The notes under the pieces: generated by a model
Database searches by the model: none
Told to the model about the DNA's origin: nothing
What the model saw: only the letters and a program-made list of their open reading frames with translations
Shown: one piece after another, positions 8,354-18,445 of the stretch
Position numbering within the stretch: position 1 is the stretch's first letter
How the letters are laid out: the number at the start of each line of letters is the position of its first letter
Program-made: the position numbers and the translations under genes
Assembly (NCBI RefSeq): GCF_001664485.1
Contig: NZ_CP013630.1
Span: 4,569,501-4,633,500 of the forward strand
DNA from: Rhizobium sp. N324
GTDB lineage: Bacteria; Pseudomonadota; Alphaproteobacteria; Rhizobiales; Rhizobiaceae
Length of the DNA stretch: 64,000 nucleotides
Reading direction: 5' to 3'

Positions 8354-9665
8354 GGCTTCTCTTGTTCTGGTCGGCGCATTGATGGGTGCGACCGCCATGA
8401 GCGTCATTTACTCGGCGGGCGTGCCGGCAGAAGCGGCCGGATCCTCCACCTACAAGGAACTCTCGGTGTTCGGCGACGTCTTCGAGCGTGTGCGCGCCCA
8501 ATATGTGACGCCGCCGGCCGAAGACAAGCTGATCGAAAACGCCATCAACGGCATGCTCTCTTCGCTGGATCCGCATTCGAGCTACATGAATGCGAAGGAC
8601 GCCGAGGACATGCGCACCCAGACCAAGGGTGAATTCGGTGGCCTCGGCATCGAAGTCACCATGGAAGACGAACTCGTCAAGGTCATCACCCCGATCGACG
8701 ATACGCCCGCCGCCAAGGCCGGTGTTCTCGCCGGCGATTACATCTCCGAGATCGACGGCCAGTCCGTGCGTGGCCTGAAGCTCGAGGACGCCGTCGAGAA
8801 GATGCGCGGCGCCGTCAACACGCCGATCAAGCTGACGCTGATCCGCAAGGGCGCCGACAAGCCGATCGAGCTGACGATCGTCCGTGACGTCGTCGCCGTC
8901 CAGGCCGTCAAGTCGCGTGTCGAGGACGATGTCGGTTATCTCCGCATCATCTCCTTCACCGAGAAGACCTATCCCGACATGGAAAAGGCGATCAAGAAGA
9001 TCAAGGACACCGTTCCGGCCGACAAGCTGAAGGGTTATGTCCTCGACCTGCGCCTCAATCCGGGCGGTCTGCTCGACCAGGCGATCAACGTCTCCGATGC
9101 GCTGCTGCAGCGCGGCGAAGTCGTGTCGACCCGCGGCCGCAATCCCGATGAAACCCGCCGCTTCAATGCCGGCCCGGGCGACCTGACGGATGGCAAGCCG
9201 GTGATCGTGCTGATCAACGGTGGCTCGGCCTCCGCATCGGAAATCGTCGCCGGCGCTCTTCAGGATCTGCGCCGCGCCACCGTTCTCGGCACGCGCTCCT
9301 TCGGTAAGGGCTCCGTCCAGACGATCATCCCGCTCGGCGAAAACGGCGCGCTGCGCCTGACCACGGCGCTCTACTACACGCCGTCGGGCCGCTCGATCCA
9401 GGGCACCGGCATCACCCCCGACATCAAGGTCGAGGAGCCGCTGCCGGAGGAACTGCAGGGCAAGATGGTAACCGAAGGCGAATCCAGCCTGCGCGGCCAC
9501 ATCAAGGGCCAGAGCGAGACCGACGAAGGTTCGGGCTCCGTAGCCTATGTGCCGCCGGATCCGAAGGACGACGTGCAGTTGAACTACGCGCTCGATCTGC
9601 TGCGCGGCAAGAAGACCGACCCGTCCTTCCCGCCGAACCCCGACAAAGCCGTCGTCGCCAAGTAA
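8343..9665 (+). CDS. ctpA: C-terminal processing peptidase CtpA (S41 family)
   Basis: Periplasmic serine protease with a signal sequence (residues 1-32), a PDZ domain (about 90-175, GGLGIEV) and the S41 catalytic domain. The catalytic serine is expected at S297 in GGSASASEI and the general-base lysine at K322 in SFGKGS, 25 residues apart as in E. coli Tsp. The ATG at 8343 is chosen because GGAAAGG precedes it and a signal peptide follows; the frame is open 75 bp further upstream inside envC. It likely trims cell-envelope proteins such as peptidoglycan hydrolases. Confidence 0.93.
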   Translation: MIRRASLVLVGALMGATAMSVIYSAGVPAEAAGSSTYKELSVFGDVFERVRAQYVTPPAEDKLIENAINGMLSSLDPHSSYMNAKDAEDMRTQTKGEFGGLGIEVTMEDELVKVITPIDDTPAAKAGVLAGDYISEIDGQSVRGLKLEDAVEKMRGAVNTPIKLTLIRKGADKPIELTIVRDVVAVQAVKSRVEDDVGYLRIISFTEKTYPDMEKAIKKIKDTVPADKLKGYVLDLRLNPGGLLDQAINVSDALLQRGEVVSTRGRNPDETRRFNAGPGDLTDGKPVIVLINGGSASASEIVAGALQDLRRATVLGTRSFGKGSVQTIIPLGENGALRLTTALYYTPSGRSIQGTGITPDIKVEEPLPEELQGKMVTEGESSLRGHIKGQSETDEGSGSVAYVPPDPKDDVQLNYALDLLRGKKTDPSFPPNPDKAVVAK

Positions 9666-9675
9666 TGATCACCTC

Positions 9676-9700
9676 AAGGCCGGGCACCTCGTCCGGCCTT
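9676..9700 (+). terminator. Hairpin after ctpA (possible weak terminator)
   Basis: Perfect 8-bp stem AAGGCCGG / CCGGCCTT with a 9-nt loop, then GACCCTTTCTG. The T-tract is poor, so partial termination or an mRNA-stability role between ctpA and the next gene is as likely. Confidence 0.4.
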
Positions 9701-9741
9701 GACCCTTTCTGCTGTTTCCCGGTTTTGGAGCGGGTAAAAAA

Positions 9742-10935
9742 TTGGGAACGGACCTGCATGCGCCTTTGGGCCGCAACCGCAAAACCGGCAGCCGGCGCCC
9801 GGGTGTTCTGCGCCTCGGTCGTATCGCAGCCAGTCTTTGTCTTTTCGCCATAGGCGGCTTTTCCCTCTATACGGCGTTTCGCGGCGATGGGCTTGAGCGC
9901 CCCAAGCCATCGGCCACCGAACAGGCCGCAACGCCATCCTCCAATACCCCTCAGCCACCGGCGAGCGCCAACCAGGCGGCGGACGGCATGCCGCGCGCCG
10001 AACCGCGCTCGGGCGCCAACGTCGAACAGATGGTCACCGGCGACGGCTCCGTCGTCACCAAATACAGCCCCCGCCCGCGCGACGGCGGCGGGCCGGTGCT
10101 GGTCGATGCCATGCAGATCGGCCAGGATCCGCGCATGGCGGCCCAGCCGAATGAAGCGCTGCTCGAGGAAACGCCTTTCGGCAGGTTGCCGATCGTCGGC
10201 CCCGACGGCCGGCGGCCGATGGATCAATATGCCCGCCCCGCATCCGGCGCGCGCGGCGTCCGCATCGCCATCGTGGTCAGCGGCCTCGGGCTCAGCCAGA
10301 CGGGGACGCAGCGCGCCATCGCCGAATTGCCCGAAGAAATCACCTTCGCCTTTGCCGCAAGCGGCAACAGCCTGCAGCGCTGGATGCAGGAGGCCCGCCG
10401 CGGCGGCCATGAGATTCTGCTGCAAGTGCCGCTCGAACCGTTTGATTATCCGGCGAACGATCCGGGTCCGGAAACTCTGCTGACCTCGAAGCCGGTCGCC
10501 CGCAACATCGAGAACCTGCACAAGGCGATGGGCGAAATCACCAATTATACCGGCATCATGAACTATCTCGGTGGCCGTTTCCTCTCCGATTCCACCGCCA
10601 TGGAGCCGGTGATGCGCGATATCGGCAAGCGCGGCCTGCTGTTCCTCGACGACGGCACCTCGGCGCAGTCGAAGACGGCGGTGGTCGCCAAGGGCACCGA
10701 GCTGCCCTACGCCTTCGCCGACCTGCAACTCGACGGCCAACTCGATATCAATGCCGTTCTGAAGAAGCTCGACGAACTCGAGCGCATCGCCCGCAAGAAC
10801 GGCCAGGCGATCGGTGTCGCCTCGGCTTTCGATGAGAGCGTCGACGCCATCGCCAAATGGAGCGAGGAGGCTGCGATGCGCGGCATCGAGATCGTCGGCG
10901 TCGCCGCCCTGACCAGCGACCCCCAGAATCCGTGA
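9742..10935 (+). CDS. Divergent polysaccharide deacetylase family protein (YibQ/DUF610 type)
   Basis: 397 residues with an N-terminal membrane anchor (about 25-45), a low-complexity Pro/Ala/Gln linker to about residue 165, then the YibQ domain (RIAIVVSGLGLSQTGTQRAI, HEILLQVPLEPFDYPANDPGPETL, NYLGGRF, LLFLDDGTS). The fold is related to NodB deacetylases, but the metal-binding triad is not obviously conserved, so activity is unproven. The start is TTG 9742 with GGAG 12 nt upstream. It follows envC and ctpA, suggesting an envelope function. Confidence 0.85.
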   Translation: MGTDLHAPLGRNRKTGSRRPGVLRLGRIAASLCLFAIGGFSLYTAFRGDGLERPKPSATEQAATPSSNTPQPPASANQAADGMPRAEPRSGANVEQMVTGDGSVVTKYSPRPRDGGGPVLVDAMQIGQDPRMAAQPNEALLEETPFGRLPIVGPDGRRPMDQYARPASGARGVRIAIVVSGLGLSQTGTQRAIAELPEEITFAFAASGNSLQRWMQEARRGGHEILLQVPLEPFDYPANDPGPETLLTSKPVARNIENLHKAMGEITNYTGIMNYLGGRFLSDSTAMEPVMRDIGKRGLLFLDDGTSAQSKTAVVAKGTELPYAFADLQLDGQLDINAVLKKLDELERIARKNGQAIGVASAFDESVDAIAKWSEEAAMRGIEIVGVAALTSDPQNP

Positions 10936-10973
10936 AAAGCAATCCCTGAGACCATTCCTGAACGGAGAAGAAG

Positions 10974-11504
10974 ATGAGCCGGGCGACCGTAAAAGCCGAG
11001 GACCTGCCCTACCGCCCCTGCGTCGGCGTGATGATCCTGAACCGCGATGGCCTGGTTTGGGCCGGGCGGCGCATTCCCGACGGCAATTCGGAGTATGACG
11101 GCTCGCCGCAGCTCTGGCAGATGCCGCAGGGCGGCATCGACAAGGGCGAGGATCCCTTGGACGCCGCCTATCGCGAGCTCTACGAGGAGACCGGCATCAA
11201 GACGGTGACCCTGCTTGCCGAAGCGGCAGACTGGATCAACTATGATCTGCCGCCGGCGCTGATCGGCATCGGATTGAAAGGAAAATTCCGCGGCCAGACG
11301 CAGCGCTGGTTCGCTTTCCGCTTCGATGGCGACGACAGCGAGATCGCCATCAACCCGCCGCCCGGCGGCCACGAGCCGGAATTCGATTGCTGGGAATGGA
11401 AGCCGATGCAGGAACTGCCGGGACTGATCGTCCCTTTCAAGCGCAGCGTCTACGACCAAGTGGTGGCCGAGTTCCAGCATCTGGCGGCGTTGCGGGAAGA
11501 CTGA
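10974..11504 (+). CDS. rppH: RNA pyrophosphohydrolase RppH (Nudix)
   Basis: Removes pyrophosphate from the 5' end of triphosphorylated mRNA, priming RNase E decay. 176 residues. The Nudix box is complete: [20 protein letters not shown] continuing to TGI (about residues 53-75). The N-terminal [12 protein letters not shown] and the WQMPQGG strand are RppH-specific. GGAGAAG precedes the ATG. Confidence 0.94.
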   Translation: MSRATVKAEDLPYRPCVGVMILNRDGLVWAGRRIPDGNSEYDGSPQLWQMPQGGIDKGEDPLDAAYRELYEETGIKTVTLLAEAADWINYDLPPALIGIGLKGKFRGQTQRWFAFRFDGDDSEIAINPPPGGHEPEFDCWEWKPMQELPGLIVPFKRSVYDQVVAEFQHLAALRED

Positions 11505-11536
11505 TCGAGACGGATTCGTTTGATAATACAGATATG

Positions 11537-11566
11537 GAATACCGGCCGCCTGAGCGGCCGGTATTC
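11537..11566. terminator. Bidirectional terminator between rppH and bfr
   Basis: Perfect 13-bp inverted repeat GAATACCGGCCGC / GCGGCCGGTATTC with a CTGA tetraloop, placed between the convergent stops of rppH (11504) and bfr (11576). T-tracts on both sides are weak. Confidence 0.7.
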
Positions 11567-11575
11567 GTTCGAATG

Positions 11576-12061
11576 TTATTCGGCTTCGTTGGCGGAATCG
11601 GCGTTGAGCTGGCCGTATTTGCTCTCGCCGATTTTCCCGAGCAGATCGAGCTGCGTTTCGAGGAAGTCGATATGGCCTTCCTCATCCATCAGCAGCTCTT
11701 CGAAGAGTTTCATGGAAACGTAATCGCCGGCTTCGTAACAGATATCGCGCGATTTCTTGTAGGCCGCGCGGGCGTCGTATTCGCCGGCAAGATCGGCCTC
11801 GAGCACTTCCTTGACGTTCTGGCCGATGCGCAGAGGCGCAAGGGTCTGCAGATTGGGGTGGCCTTCAAGGAAAATGATGCGTGCAACAAGCCGGTCGGCA
11901 TGGTGCATCTCTTCGATCGATTCGGCGCGTTCCTTCTTGGCGAGCTTGGTGTAGCCCCAGTCCTCAAGAAGACGATAATGTACCCAATATTGATTGACTG
12001 CCCCGAGCTCGAGGAACAACGCCTCGTTAAGCCGCTCGATGACTTTTTTGTCGCCTTTCAA
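11576..12061 (-). CDS. bfr: Bacterioferritin Bfr
   Basis: Haem-containing 24-mer iron-storage protein with a ferroxidase centre. From TTG 12061 it is 161 residues, the exact family length, beginning (M)[11 protein letters not shown] with AGGAG just upstream. The frame is open to 12085, but those residues are not family-like. Ferroxidase ligands are in place (E18 region [18 protein letters not shown] with the haem-ligating Met near residue 52, and a later YE/EEGH helix). The start lies inside the end of bfd (35-bp overlap), coupling the two. Confidence 0.94.
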   Translation of the reverse strand: MKGDKKVIERLNEALFLELGAVNQYWVHYRLLEDWGYTKLAKKERAESIEEMHHADRLVARIIFLEGHPNLQTLAPLRIGQNVKEVLEADLAGEYDARAAYKKSRDICYEAGDYVSMKLFEELLMDEEGHIDFLETQLDLLGKIGESKYGQLNADSANEAE

Positions 12062-12356
12062 TGTCCGCTCTCCTGTTTTCCTCATGGAATTGTTTCAAGC
12101 GTGACATGAAATCAAATATTTCGGTCTCCGTCGAGTGGCGACGGGCGTGATATTCCTCGGTCGTCTGGATGATGATGTCGACGACGTTGGGGAAGCAGCC
12201 GCAGCAGCGGCCGCGTTTTTCCATGGCGTGGTAGACCTTCGCCGGCACGATAAGCTGCCAACAGTCTTCATCGAGAAGGTTGGTGATAACCTCCCGGATT
12301 TCCTTGTCGGTTATATAGTTGCAGCTGCAGACAAGCACGTCTTCATTTCCAAACAT
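12027..12356 (-). CDS. bfd: Bacterioferritin-associated ferredoxin Bfd
   Basis: [2Fe-2S] protein that reduces the bacterioferritin core to release iron. 109 residues. The four-cysteine pattern VCSCN ... [10 protein letters not shown] is diagnostic of the BFD-like domain. The C-terminal 45 residues (basic and acidic, starting near EEYHARRH) extend beyond the usual 64-residue Bfd, as in other rhizobia. The end overlaps the bfr start. A TTGACA at 12397-12402 about 40 bp upstream is a possible -35 box; I could not recognise an Irr or Fur operator. Confidence 0.92.
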   Translation of the reverse strand: MFGNEDVLVCSCNYITDKEIREVITNLLDEDCWQLIVPAKVYHAMEKRGRCCGCFPNVVDIIIQTTEEYHARRHSTETEIFDFMSRLKQFHEENRRADIERRQKSHRAA

Positions 12357-12379
12357 GACACTGACTATCGTGTTTTCTG

Positions 12380-12547
12380 CTAAAGAAGATGGTGGCTGTC
12401 AAGAAAAAATTCGAGCACCGCTTCATGGGATGCGGCGTCCAAATGACAAGCCGATGCATATCGTCCGGGATTATCCAGTGCTTCCAGGATGATGACGCCA
12501 TAAGGCAACTGAAGGCGGGCCGCGGGATCCCGACGGGTGCGGCGCAT
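12380..12547 (-). CDS. Possible 55-residue ORF directly after dnaE2
   Basis: An ATG begins one base after the dnaE2 stop (TAA-A-ATG) and runs 55 codons to TAG. The product begins MRRTRRDPAARLQLPYGVII and then LEALDNPGRYASACHLDAA, ending FFLDSHHLL. It looks soluble and mixed alpha/beta; I recognise no family. Placement at the end of the SOS mutasome operon and 23 bp before bfd supports translation by reinitiation, but codon use is only moderately rhizobial and there is no independent Shine-Dalgarno sequence. It may be a chance frame or a remnant. Confidence 0.35.
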   Translation of the reverse strand: MRRTRRDPAARLQLPYGVIILEALDNPGRYASACHLDAASHEAVLEFFLDSHHLL

Positions 12548-12548
12548 T

Positions 12549-15500
12549 TTAATGGAAGTTGCGTCCGCGCGGCATCACCTCGGCAGTTTCCGCTATGCCG
12601 GAATTGCGGCCTGTGGCCGCCATTCGTTTTTCCAGCTCCGCTCTCTCCTGTGCATGTGCAAGCTTTTTCTGCCGCTGATCGACACCTGGGCTCAGCACTT
12701 CGTCTGCCCGCTCGCAGACGCCGAAACGCCGGGCCTCGCGCTGCAGGATGCCGAGCGCCGGCGTCATGTCCTCGATTTGCTCGACGACGGTATGGATCAC
12801 GCCGCTCTGGCTTTGCAGCCTGCCGCGGATTTTCACCAACCGGGCGCCCATCACAACCGAGCGGTATGTGTCGAAGATTTTCGGCCAGACGATCGCATTG
12901 GCGACGCCGGTCTCATCCTCGAGCGTCATGAAGATCACGCCTTTGGCCGATCCCGGCCGTTGGCGCACCGGCACCAGGCCCGCAATCGTCACCCTTCTGC
13001 CGTTGGCGACTTTCAACAGATCGACATTGCGCGTCACATCGGCATGCCGCAATTCCTCGCGCAGGAAGGAGACCGGATGCGCCTTCAGCGACAGCGAGAG
13101 ATAACGATAGTCCTCGATGACCTGCTCTCCCGGCAGCATGTCCGGCAGCTTCGTTGCCGGCTCAGCCTGGAGATCGACATGACGGACCTGCTCGAAAAGC
13201 GGCAGCTCCTCGGCTGCGCTCTTCACATCCAAGGCCCGCACCGCCCAGAGCGCGTCGCGTCGCGATAGCTTGAGGGATTGGAAGGCATCGGCATCCGCCA
13301 GCCGCTCGATGACGGATTTCTGCAGGCCGGACCGCAGCCAGAGGTCCCGAACGGAACCGTAGCCTCTGCCTCGATGTTTGACGAGCAGCTCCATCTCCTT
13401 ATCCGAGATGCCCTTGATCTGCCGAAAGCCGAGCCGCACCGCATGCCGGGCCTTGATGATCCCGCGCATCTCACGGTGATGGAAATCGACAGCATTCGGA
13501 TCGAAAGCAGCCTCTTCCAGACCGCAATCCCAATCGGATTCATTGATGTCGACCGGCAGGATCCTTACCCCATGCTCGCGTGCATCCCGTACCAGCTGCG
13601 CCGGCGCATAGAACCCCATCGGCTGGGAATTCAGCATCGCCGCGCAGAAGACGTCGGGATAATAGGCCTTGAGCCAAGAGGAGGCATAGACGAGCAGCGC
13701 AAAGGAGGCGGCATGGCTTTCAGGGAAGCCATATTCACCGAAGCCTTTGATCTGGTTGAAACATTGCTGCGCGAATTCCCGAGCATAACCCTTTGAGGCC
13801 ATTCCCTCGATGAACCTCGTCTCGAAATTGCCGATCGTGCCGGTTCGCTTGAATGTCGCCATCGCCCTGCGAAGCTTGTCGGCTTCCGCAGGCGCAAAGC
13901 CTGCAGCGGTAATGGCGATCTGCATCGCCTGTTCCTGAAACAGCGGCACGCCGAGGGTTCTTTCCAGAACCGTTTTCAGCTCCTCGCTTGGATATTCGAT
14001 CGGGATATTCCTGGCCCGCTGCTCCCGGCGCTTCAGATAGGGATGCACCATATCGCCCTGGATGGGGCCCGGCCGGACGATCGCCACCTCGATGACGAGG
14101 TCGTAGAACAGCTTCGGCTTCAGGCGCGGCAGCATGCTCATCTGCGCCCGGCTCTCGATCTGGAAGACGCCAAGCGTATCGGCCCGGCCCATCATCTCGT
14201 AAACCGGCCTGCCTTCGTCCCCATGTTCCCTGTTGCCGAGATCGGCGAGCGTCTTCTTCACGCCGTAATGCAGTTCAAGCAGCGAAAAACCCTTCCGCAG
14301 GCAGGTCAGCATGCCGAGCGCCAGCACATCCACCTTGAGGATCTTGACGTTGTCGAGATCGTCCTTGTCCCATTCGATCATGTAGCGGTCCGGCATGGCC
14401 GTCTTCATGATCGGCACCACCTCGTCGAGCCGGTCCCGCGTTATGACGAAGCCGCCGACATGCTGGGTGAGGTGGCGCGGGAAGCCGAGAAGCGCGGAGG
14501 CATATTTCAGCACGTTCCTGGTGACCGGATCCTTGATGTCGAGGCCGGCCGCCTTGGCATCGCGCTCGGAAAGATTGTCCTCCGACCAGCCCCAGACGAG
14601 ACTGCTGATCGCCGACTGGACATCTTCCGACAGTCCGAAGGCCTTGGCGACCTCGCGGCCGGCCGAGCGGGTACGGTAGGTCGTTACCCCCGCCGTCAGC
14701 CCGGCATGTTCTCTCTTATAGGTTCTGTAGATGAACTGGATGACCTCTTCGCGCCGATCATGCTCGAAATCGACATCGATATCCGGCGGTTCGTCGCGGT
14801 CCATCGAAATGAAACGGTCGAACAGCAGCGTGCTCTTTTGAGGATCGACTTCCGTAATTTCGAGACAATAGCAGATGACCGAATTTGCCGCCGATCCGCG
14901 CCCCTGGCACAAGACCTTGAGGTCATAACGGGCGTGCTGGATGATCCTGTAAACCGTCAGGAAATAGGAGGCGTAGTTCTTATCGCCGATGAGTTTCAGT
15001 TCATAATCGATCTGCTGCGCCACTTTGGACGGCACACCCTCGGGATAGCGCCTTGCGGCTCCCGCCCTCGTCAGCCTATCGAGCGTCTCCTGCGGCGTTT
15101 CGCCGGGATCGTTTTCAGGCGGATAATTATGCTCCAATTCCTTCAGCGAAAAGGTCAGCTTATCGAAGAAAGCCTGGCTATTTTCGATCGCAGCCGGATA
15201 GTCCCGGAATATCCGGGCCATTTCACGTGAATCCTTAAGGTAGCGTTCGGCATTCGGCGCCAGCAGGAATCCGGCTTGCGCTATCTGCACGTGCTCCCGG
15301 ATCGCGATCACCACATCCGAAAGCGGCCGGCGTTCGGGATGATGGTAAAGTGGCTGGTTGGTCGCAATCAGCGGCACGCGGTTTCGCGCCGCAAGCATGG
15401 CAAGCACCGCAAAGACCTGCCGGTCGCGGCCGTCATAGGCCGGGGCCAGCGCCATGAAAAAATCCTTGCGGAACCGTCTGCGAAACCGTTCCAGATAATC

Positions 15501-16013
15501 TTCCAGCGCCGACTGGCCTGACTGACGATCGACAAGAGTGCGATCGGGAACAAGCGCGAGCATCATCTCGTCTCCCCATTCCATGAGCTCGGCTTCCGTC
15601 AGGAAGCAGCTTCCCTTGACCGCTTCTTCCTTCAGATTGCCGGCGCTGAGAAGGCGGCAGAGATTTGCCCAGCCCCGCCGATTGCGCGGGTAGGCGAGGA
15701 TATCCGGCGTGTCGTCGCAAAAGACCAGACGGGCGCCCGGCTGAATCCGGATGGGATCGAAAATCCTTTCCGTTTTCCCGTCCTTCTCCGCCTGGGCCAG
15801 GATCGCATCTCTGTTCCTGTATCTCTCCTCGAGCTGCAGCGCCTGCGCATGCGCCCTGACGACGCCGGCAACCGAATTCCGGTCCGCAATGCCGAGACCG
15901 CCGAGCCGGAGATGAGCGGCCTGGACGACCATCTCTTCCGGACTGGAGGCGCCCTCGAGAAACGAAAAATTCGTTCTCACGCCGATCTCGAAAAATGCCG
16001 GCCCGCTTTTCAT
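12549..16013 (-). CDS. dnaE2: Error-prone DNA polymerase DnaE2 (ImuC)
   Basis: Catalytic translesion polymerase of the SOS mutasome. 1154 residues: an N-terminal PHP domain ([19 protein letters not shown]), a polymerase core with the catalytic acidic motif [14 protein letters not shown] near 415, fingers/thumb with the [25 protein letters not shown] segment, and a C-terminal OB fold ([19 protein letters not shown]). It ends with the PRGRNFH tail typical of DnaE2. Its start overlaps the imuB stop by 4 bp (ATGA). Expression should depend on the LexA box before imuA. Confidence 0.96.
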   Translation of the reverse strand: MKSGPAFFEIGVRTNFSFLEGASSPEEMVVQAAHLRLGGLGIADRNSVAGVVRAHAQALQLEERYRNRDAILAQAEKDGKTERIFDPIRIQPGARLVFCDDTPDILAYPRNRRGWANLCRLLSAGNLKEEAVKGSCFLTEAELMEWGDEMMLALVPDRTLVDRQSGQSALEDYLERFRRRFRKDFFMALAPAYDGRDRQVFAVLAMLAARNRVPLIATNQPLYHHPERRPLSDVVIAIREHVQIAQAGFLLAPNAERYLKDSREMARIFRDYPAAIENSQAFFDKLTFSLKELEHNYPPENDPGETPQETLDRLTRAGAARRYPEGVPSKVAQQIDYELKLIGDKNYASYFLTVYRIIQHARYDLKVLCQGRGSAANSVICYCLEITEVDPQKSTLLFDRFISMDRDEPPDIDVDFEHDRREEVIQFIYRTYKREHAGLTAGVTTYRTRSAGREVAKAFGLSEDVQSAISSLVWGWSEDNLSERDAKAAGLDIKDPVTRNVLKYASALLGFPRHLTQHVGGFVITRDRLDEVVPIMKTAMPDRYMIEWDKDDLDNVKILKVDVLALGMLTCLRKGFSLLELHYGVKKTLADLGNREHGDEGRPVYEMMGRADTLGVFQIESRAQMSMLPRLKPKLFYDLVIEVAIVRPGPIQGDMVHPYLKRREQRARNIPIEYPSEELKTVLERTLGVPLFQEQAMQIAITAAGFAPAEADKLRRAMATFKRTGTIGNFETRFIEGMASKGYAREFAQQCFNQIKGFGEYGFPESHAASFALLVYASSWLKAYYPDVFCAAMLNSQPMGFYAPAQLVRDAREHGVRILPVDINESDWDCGLEEAAFDPNAVDFHHREMRGIIKARHAVRLGFRQIKGISDKEMELLVKHRGRGYGSVRDLWLRSGLQKSVIERLADADAFQSLKLSRRDALWAVRALDVKSAAEELPLFEQVRHVDLQAEPATKLPDMLPGEQVIEDYRYLSLSLKAHPVSFLREELRHADVTRNVDLLKVANGRRVTIAGLVPVRQRPGSAKGVIFMTLEDETGVANAIVWPKIFDTYRSVVMGARLVKIRGRLQSQSGVIHTVVEQIEDMTPALGILQREARRFGVCERADEVLSPGVDQRQKKLAHAQERAELEKRMAATGRNSGIAETAEVMPRGRNFH

Positions 16014-17620
16014 GCAAACACACCGTGCATGAACCAGCGAGGATCGAGTTCCCGGCCATAGAAACCGCGACGATAGATCCAGAAGCGATGTCCGGCCTCG
16101 TCCTCGATGCGGAAATAGTCACGCGCCTCGGCGTCATCCCCATCGATCCACCACTCCATGGCGATCCGTTCCGGCCCTTCGCTTCTTGCCACCTGATGCT
16201 GCATGCGCCGCCAGCGGAAGATCTGCGGCGGACCATCGGGCACTTCGGCAAGCATGATCTCGACCGGCTCCGGCGTTGCGAAGAGCCGCAGCGGGCGCTC
16301 CTCGCGGAAAGGAAGCTGGATGCCCTGCGCCGCCTTCCGCCTGGGAAGAGCATCCATCACGGGAACCGTGATGACGGCGCGTTCCGGCACATGGCTCTCG
16401 CGGAGCTGGAAGCTTTGCAGGCAATCCGCACCCAGCCGGGCCGAGACCCGGTCGACGAAAACAGAAAGCGAGATCTCGCCCTGACGGTCGCCCTCGAAAT
16501 CCGCCTGGGCCTCGTTGAAGGGATCATGCCGCAGCACATTCAACCGCAGGATTTCGAAACCATAGCCGGCATCGAGATCGTCATAAACCGCCTGCAATCG
16601 CTCGGAAAAAAGCCCGGCAATGAATTTTGGTTCACGAAGCGGCTGCGAAGCACCGACGGAGATACGAAAGACCCTGCCGTCGACGCGGAACAGCACCAGT
16701 TCGAACACCCGTCCACCGATCCCCCGCGTCTCCAGCGACGGCTGCAGCGACACGGCGACCTGCCGCGTGACGGCAAGGATCTGTTCTTCCGTCCCGATGG
16801 GCTCGATCAGGCGGCTTTCGGCCGAGAGGCTGGCGACCGGACGCCGCGGCGAGACCGGCTCCTCCTCACGTCCCAGCGCCTGGTCGAGCCGCAGAAGCAG
16901 TCCCGGGCCGAACCGGCGGGTCAGCGGCGCGCGCGGTGCATCGATGACGTCGCCGATATATTTCAGGCCGAGCTTCTTCAGCGCATCGACGGTTTGTCCT
17001 TCCAGCCGCAAGGCTGCCACCGGCAAGGACATCAGCACCTGCTTCGTCTCCTCATCCTCTATCACGCCGCCTCGCCCGAAGCGCGACGCGGCCCAGGAAA
17101 GGCCTGGCGAGGATGAGATGGCGCCGCGCGCATCGATTCCCATATGAAAAAGCCGCGACAGCACATCCTTGAGAAGCGGCTTTTCCCCACCGAAGAGATG
17201 GGCGCAGCCGCTAATGTCAAGAAACAGGCCGTCCTTGCCGTCGAACGCCACCAGCGGCGTATAACGGTCGCACCAGTCGGCAATGGCCTCCAGCAGCCGG
17301 CGGTCGGCCGCCGGATCCTCTTCCGCGACCTCGAGCATTGGGTACATGGCCCGCGCTTCGGCAACGCCCTGGTCCTTTTTCAGCCCCAGCCTTTCGGCCA
17401 ACTCGTCCAGCGCCGTCAGCCGCATGGCATTGTTGAGTTTGCCGGAACAGACGATAGGCGGTGCCTCAGGACGCCCTGTCGAACGCCAGGAGAGCCCCCA
17501 TCGCCTGCGGGCGATGCGGTCCGTTGGCAGATGCGGAAAGCTGAGCGCCAGAATGCGCTGACTGCTCGCCTGGAGAACGAAGGAGGTTTGGCTCGGCGAC
17601 GGGGAGAAATTCGCGTCCAT
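16010..17620 (-). CDS. imuB: ImuB, inactive Y-family polymerase homologue
   Basis: Scaffold of the mutasome that links DnaE2 to the sliding clamp. 536 residues from ATG 17620 (GGAG 10 nt upstream). The N-terminal [18 protein letters not shown] is characteristic. The Y-family fold follows, but the catalytic acidic residues of active DinB enzymes are not evident. GIQLPF near the C-terminal third is a candidate clamp-binding motif. The frame stays open to 17839, but those residues are out-of-frame imuA. The N-terminus overlaps imuA by 155 nt. Confidence 0.9.
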   Translation of the reverse strand: MDANFSPSPSQTSFVLQASSQRILALSFPHLPTDRIARRRWGLSWRSTGRPEAPPIVCSGKLNNAMRLTALDELAERLGLKKDQGVAEARAMYPMLEVAEEDPAADRRLLEAIADWCDRYTPLVAFDGKDGLFLDISGCAHLFGGEKPLLKDVLSRLFHMGIDARGAISSSPGLSWAASRFGRGGVIEDEETKQVLMSLPVAALRLEGQTVDALKKLGLKYIGDVIDAPRAPLTRRFGPGLLLRLDQALGREEEPVSPRRPVASLSAESRLIEPIGTEEQILAVTRQVAVSLQPSLETRGIGGRVFELVLFRVDGRVFRISVGASQPLREPKFIAGLFSERLQAVYDDLDAGYGFEILRLNVLRHDPFNEAQADFEGDRQGEISLSVFVDRVSARLGADCLQSFQLRESHVPERAVITVPVMDALPRRKAAQGIQLPFREERPLRLFATPEPVEIMLAEVPDGPPQIFRWRRMQHQVARSEGPERIAMEWWIDGDDAEARDYFRIEDEAGHRFWIYRRGFYGRELDPRWFMHGVFA

Positions 17621-18410
17621 GGGGGTTCCACTCCAGAAAAAAGCAGAGCGGGGCCGGATTGCGCCCCTTCTCCAGCGTGAGACGGAAAATCGGATTGCCG
17701 ATGCTGCCGGAAAGCTTCGATCCATCCGGCAACGGCCGCAGACCGGATGGCGCCGGCTCGACATGCAGACGGAAGGCCGCACTGCTTGCCTCTTCCGCCC
17801 CGGCCTGGCGGACAAGAAAGAGCGGACGGCGGGCAGCACGCGCCCTGAGACTGAGCCTGCGGCTTTCGGTCAGGCCGAAATGGGCGGGATTGCCTCGCAC
17901 TTCGAAGATGACCGCCGAAAAGGCAGCGCTTTCCACCGCGGTCTCCACCAGCCAGAGCGCCTCGTCCAGCTTGCGCGGCGCGGCATGGAAAAACCGCTCC
18001 GGGCTCAGCCCGAAATCCCGAAGCCCGGGAACATAGGGACGGCCGGCCTCCAGCGTGCCGACAGCATCGCCGATCCAGAGCAGCGGGGAAAGCCTGCCGG
18101 CATCCGCCTCTTGGCTCTGCAGCCGCGCGGCGACGGCCAGCGCCAGCCCGCTTGCCGCACCGGCATCACGCGACAGAGCGGAGCGGAATTCGGTGATCGC
18201 ATCGAGCGGCAGGCCGCCTTCCAGCGCCTCATCAAGCGATTCCACCCCGAACGCCAGGGGCGGCAGACTGCGCCTCTGCCGTGTCTTGCCTCCGTCCGCC
18301 AGGGCTTCCCGCTCCGCTGCCGCAAGCGCCGGCGCGGGCTTCCCCTCCAATCTGGCGATGGTTTCGCGGAGCGCAAAAAGCCGCTCGCGCGCCAGGGCGT
18401 GCTGCGCCAT
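17466..18410 (-). CDS. imuA: ImuA, SOS mutasome RecA-like protein
   Basis: First gene of imuA-imuB-dnaE2; a RecA/SulA-related protein needed for damage-induced mutagenesis. 314 residues from ATG 18410, chosen over TTG 18422 because GGAG precedes it. The core from LPPLAFGVESLDEALEGGLP through RLTLEKGRNPAPLCFFLEW matches the family. The last 50 or so residues overlap the imuB start in another frame and are probably not conserved. A LexA operator lies 21-35 bp upstream. Confidence 0.9.
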   Translation of the reverse strand: MAQHALARERLFALRETIARLEGKPAPALAAAEREALADGGKTRQRRSLPPLAFGVESLDEALEGGLPLDAITEFRSALSRDAGAASGLALAVAARLQSQEADAGRLSPLLWIGDAVGTLEAGRPYVPGLRDFGLSPERFFHAAPRKLDEALWLVETAVESAAFSAVIFEVRGNPAHFGLTESRRLSLRARAARRPLFLVRQAGAEEASSAAFRLHVEPAPSGLRPLPDGSKLSGSIGNPIFRLTLEKGRNPAPLCFFLEWNPHGREFLPVAEPNLLRSPGEQSAHSGAQLSASANGPHRPQAMGALLAFDRAS

Positions 18411-18430
18411 GGCGTTCTCCAATCCGTCTT

Positions 18431-18445
18431 GTTCCTGTTATGTTC
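18431..18445. promoter_or_regulatory. LexA (SOS) box of the imuABC operon
   Basis: GTTC-CTGTTAT-GTTC, a perfect match to the alphaproteobacterial LexA operator GTTC-N7-GTTC. It lies 21-35 bp upstream of the imuA ATG, where it would cover the promoter. This predicts DNA-damage induction of imuA, imuB and dnaE2 and perhaps of the 55-residue ORF. Confidence 0.9.

Noticed and set aside
6779..8407. 542-codon minus-strand frame over the EnvC-like gene
   Set aside because: Shadow of a coiled-coil gene; no domain.
15217..15232. A second TTTCACGTGAA sequence as a parS site
   Set aside because: Only about 12 of 16 consensus positions match and it lies inside dnaE2; ParB sites usually need a near-perfect palindrome.
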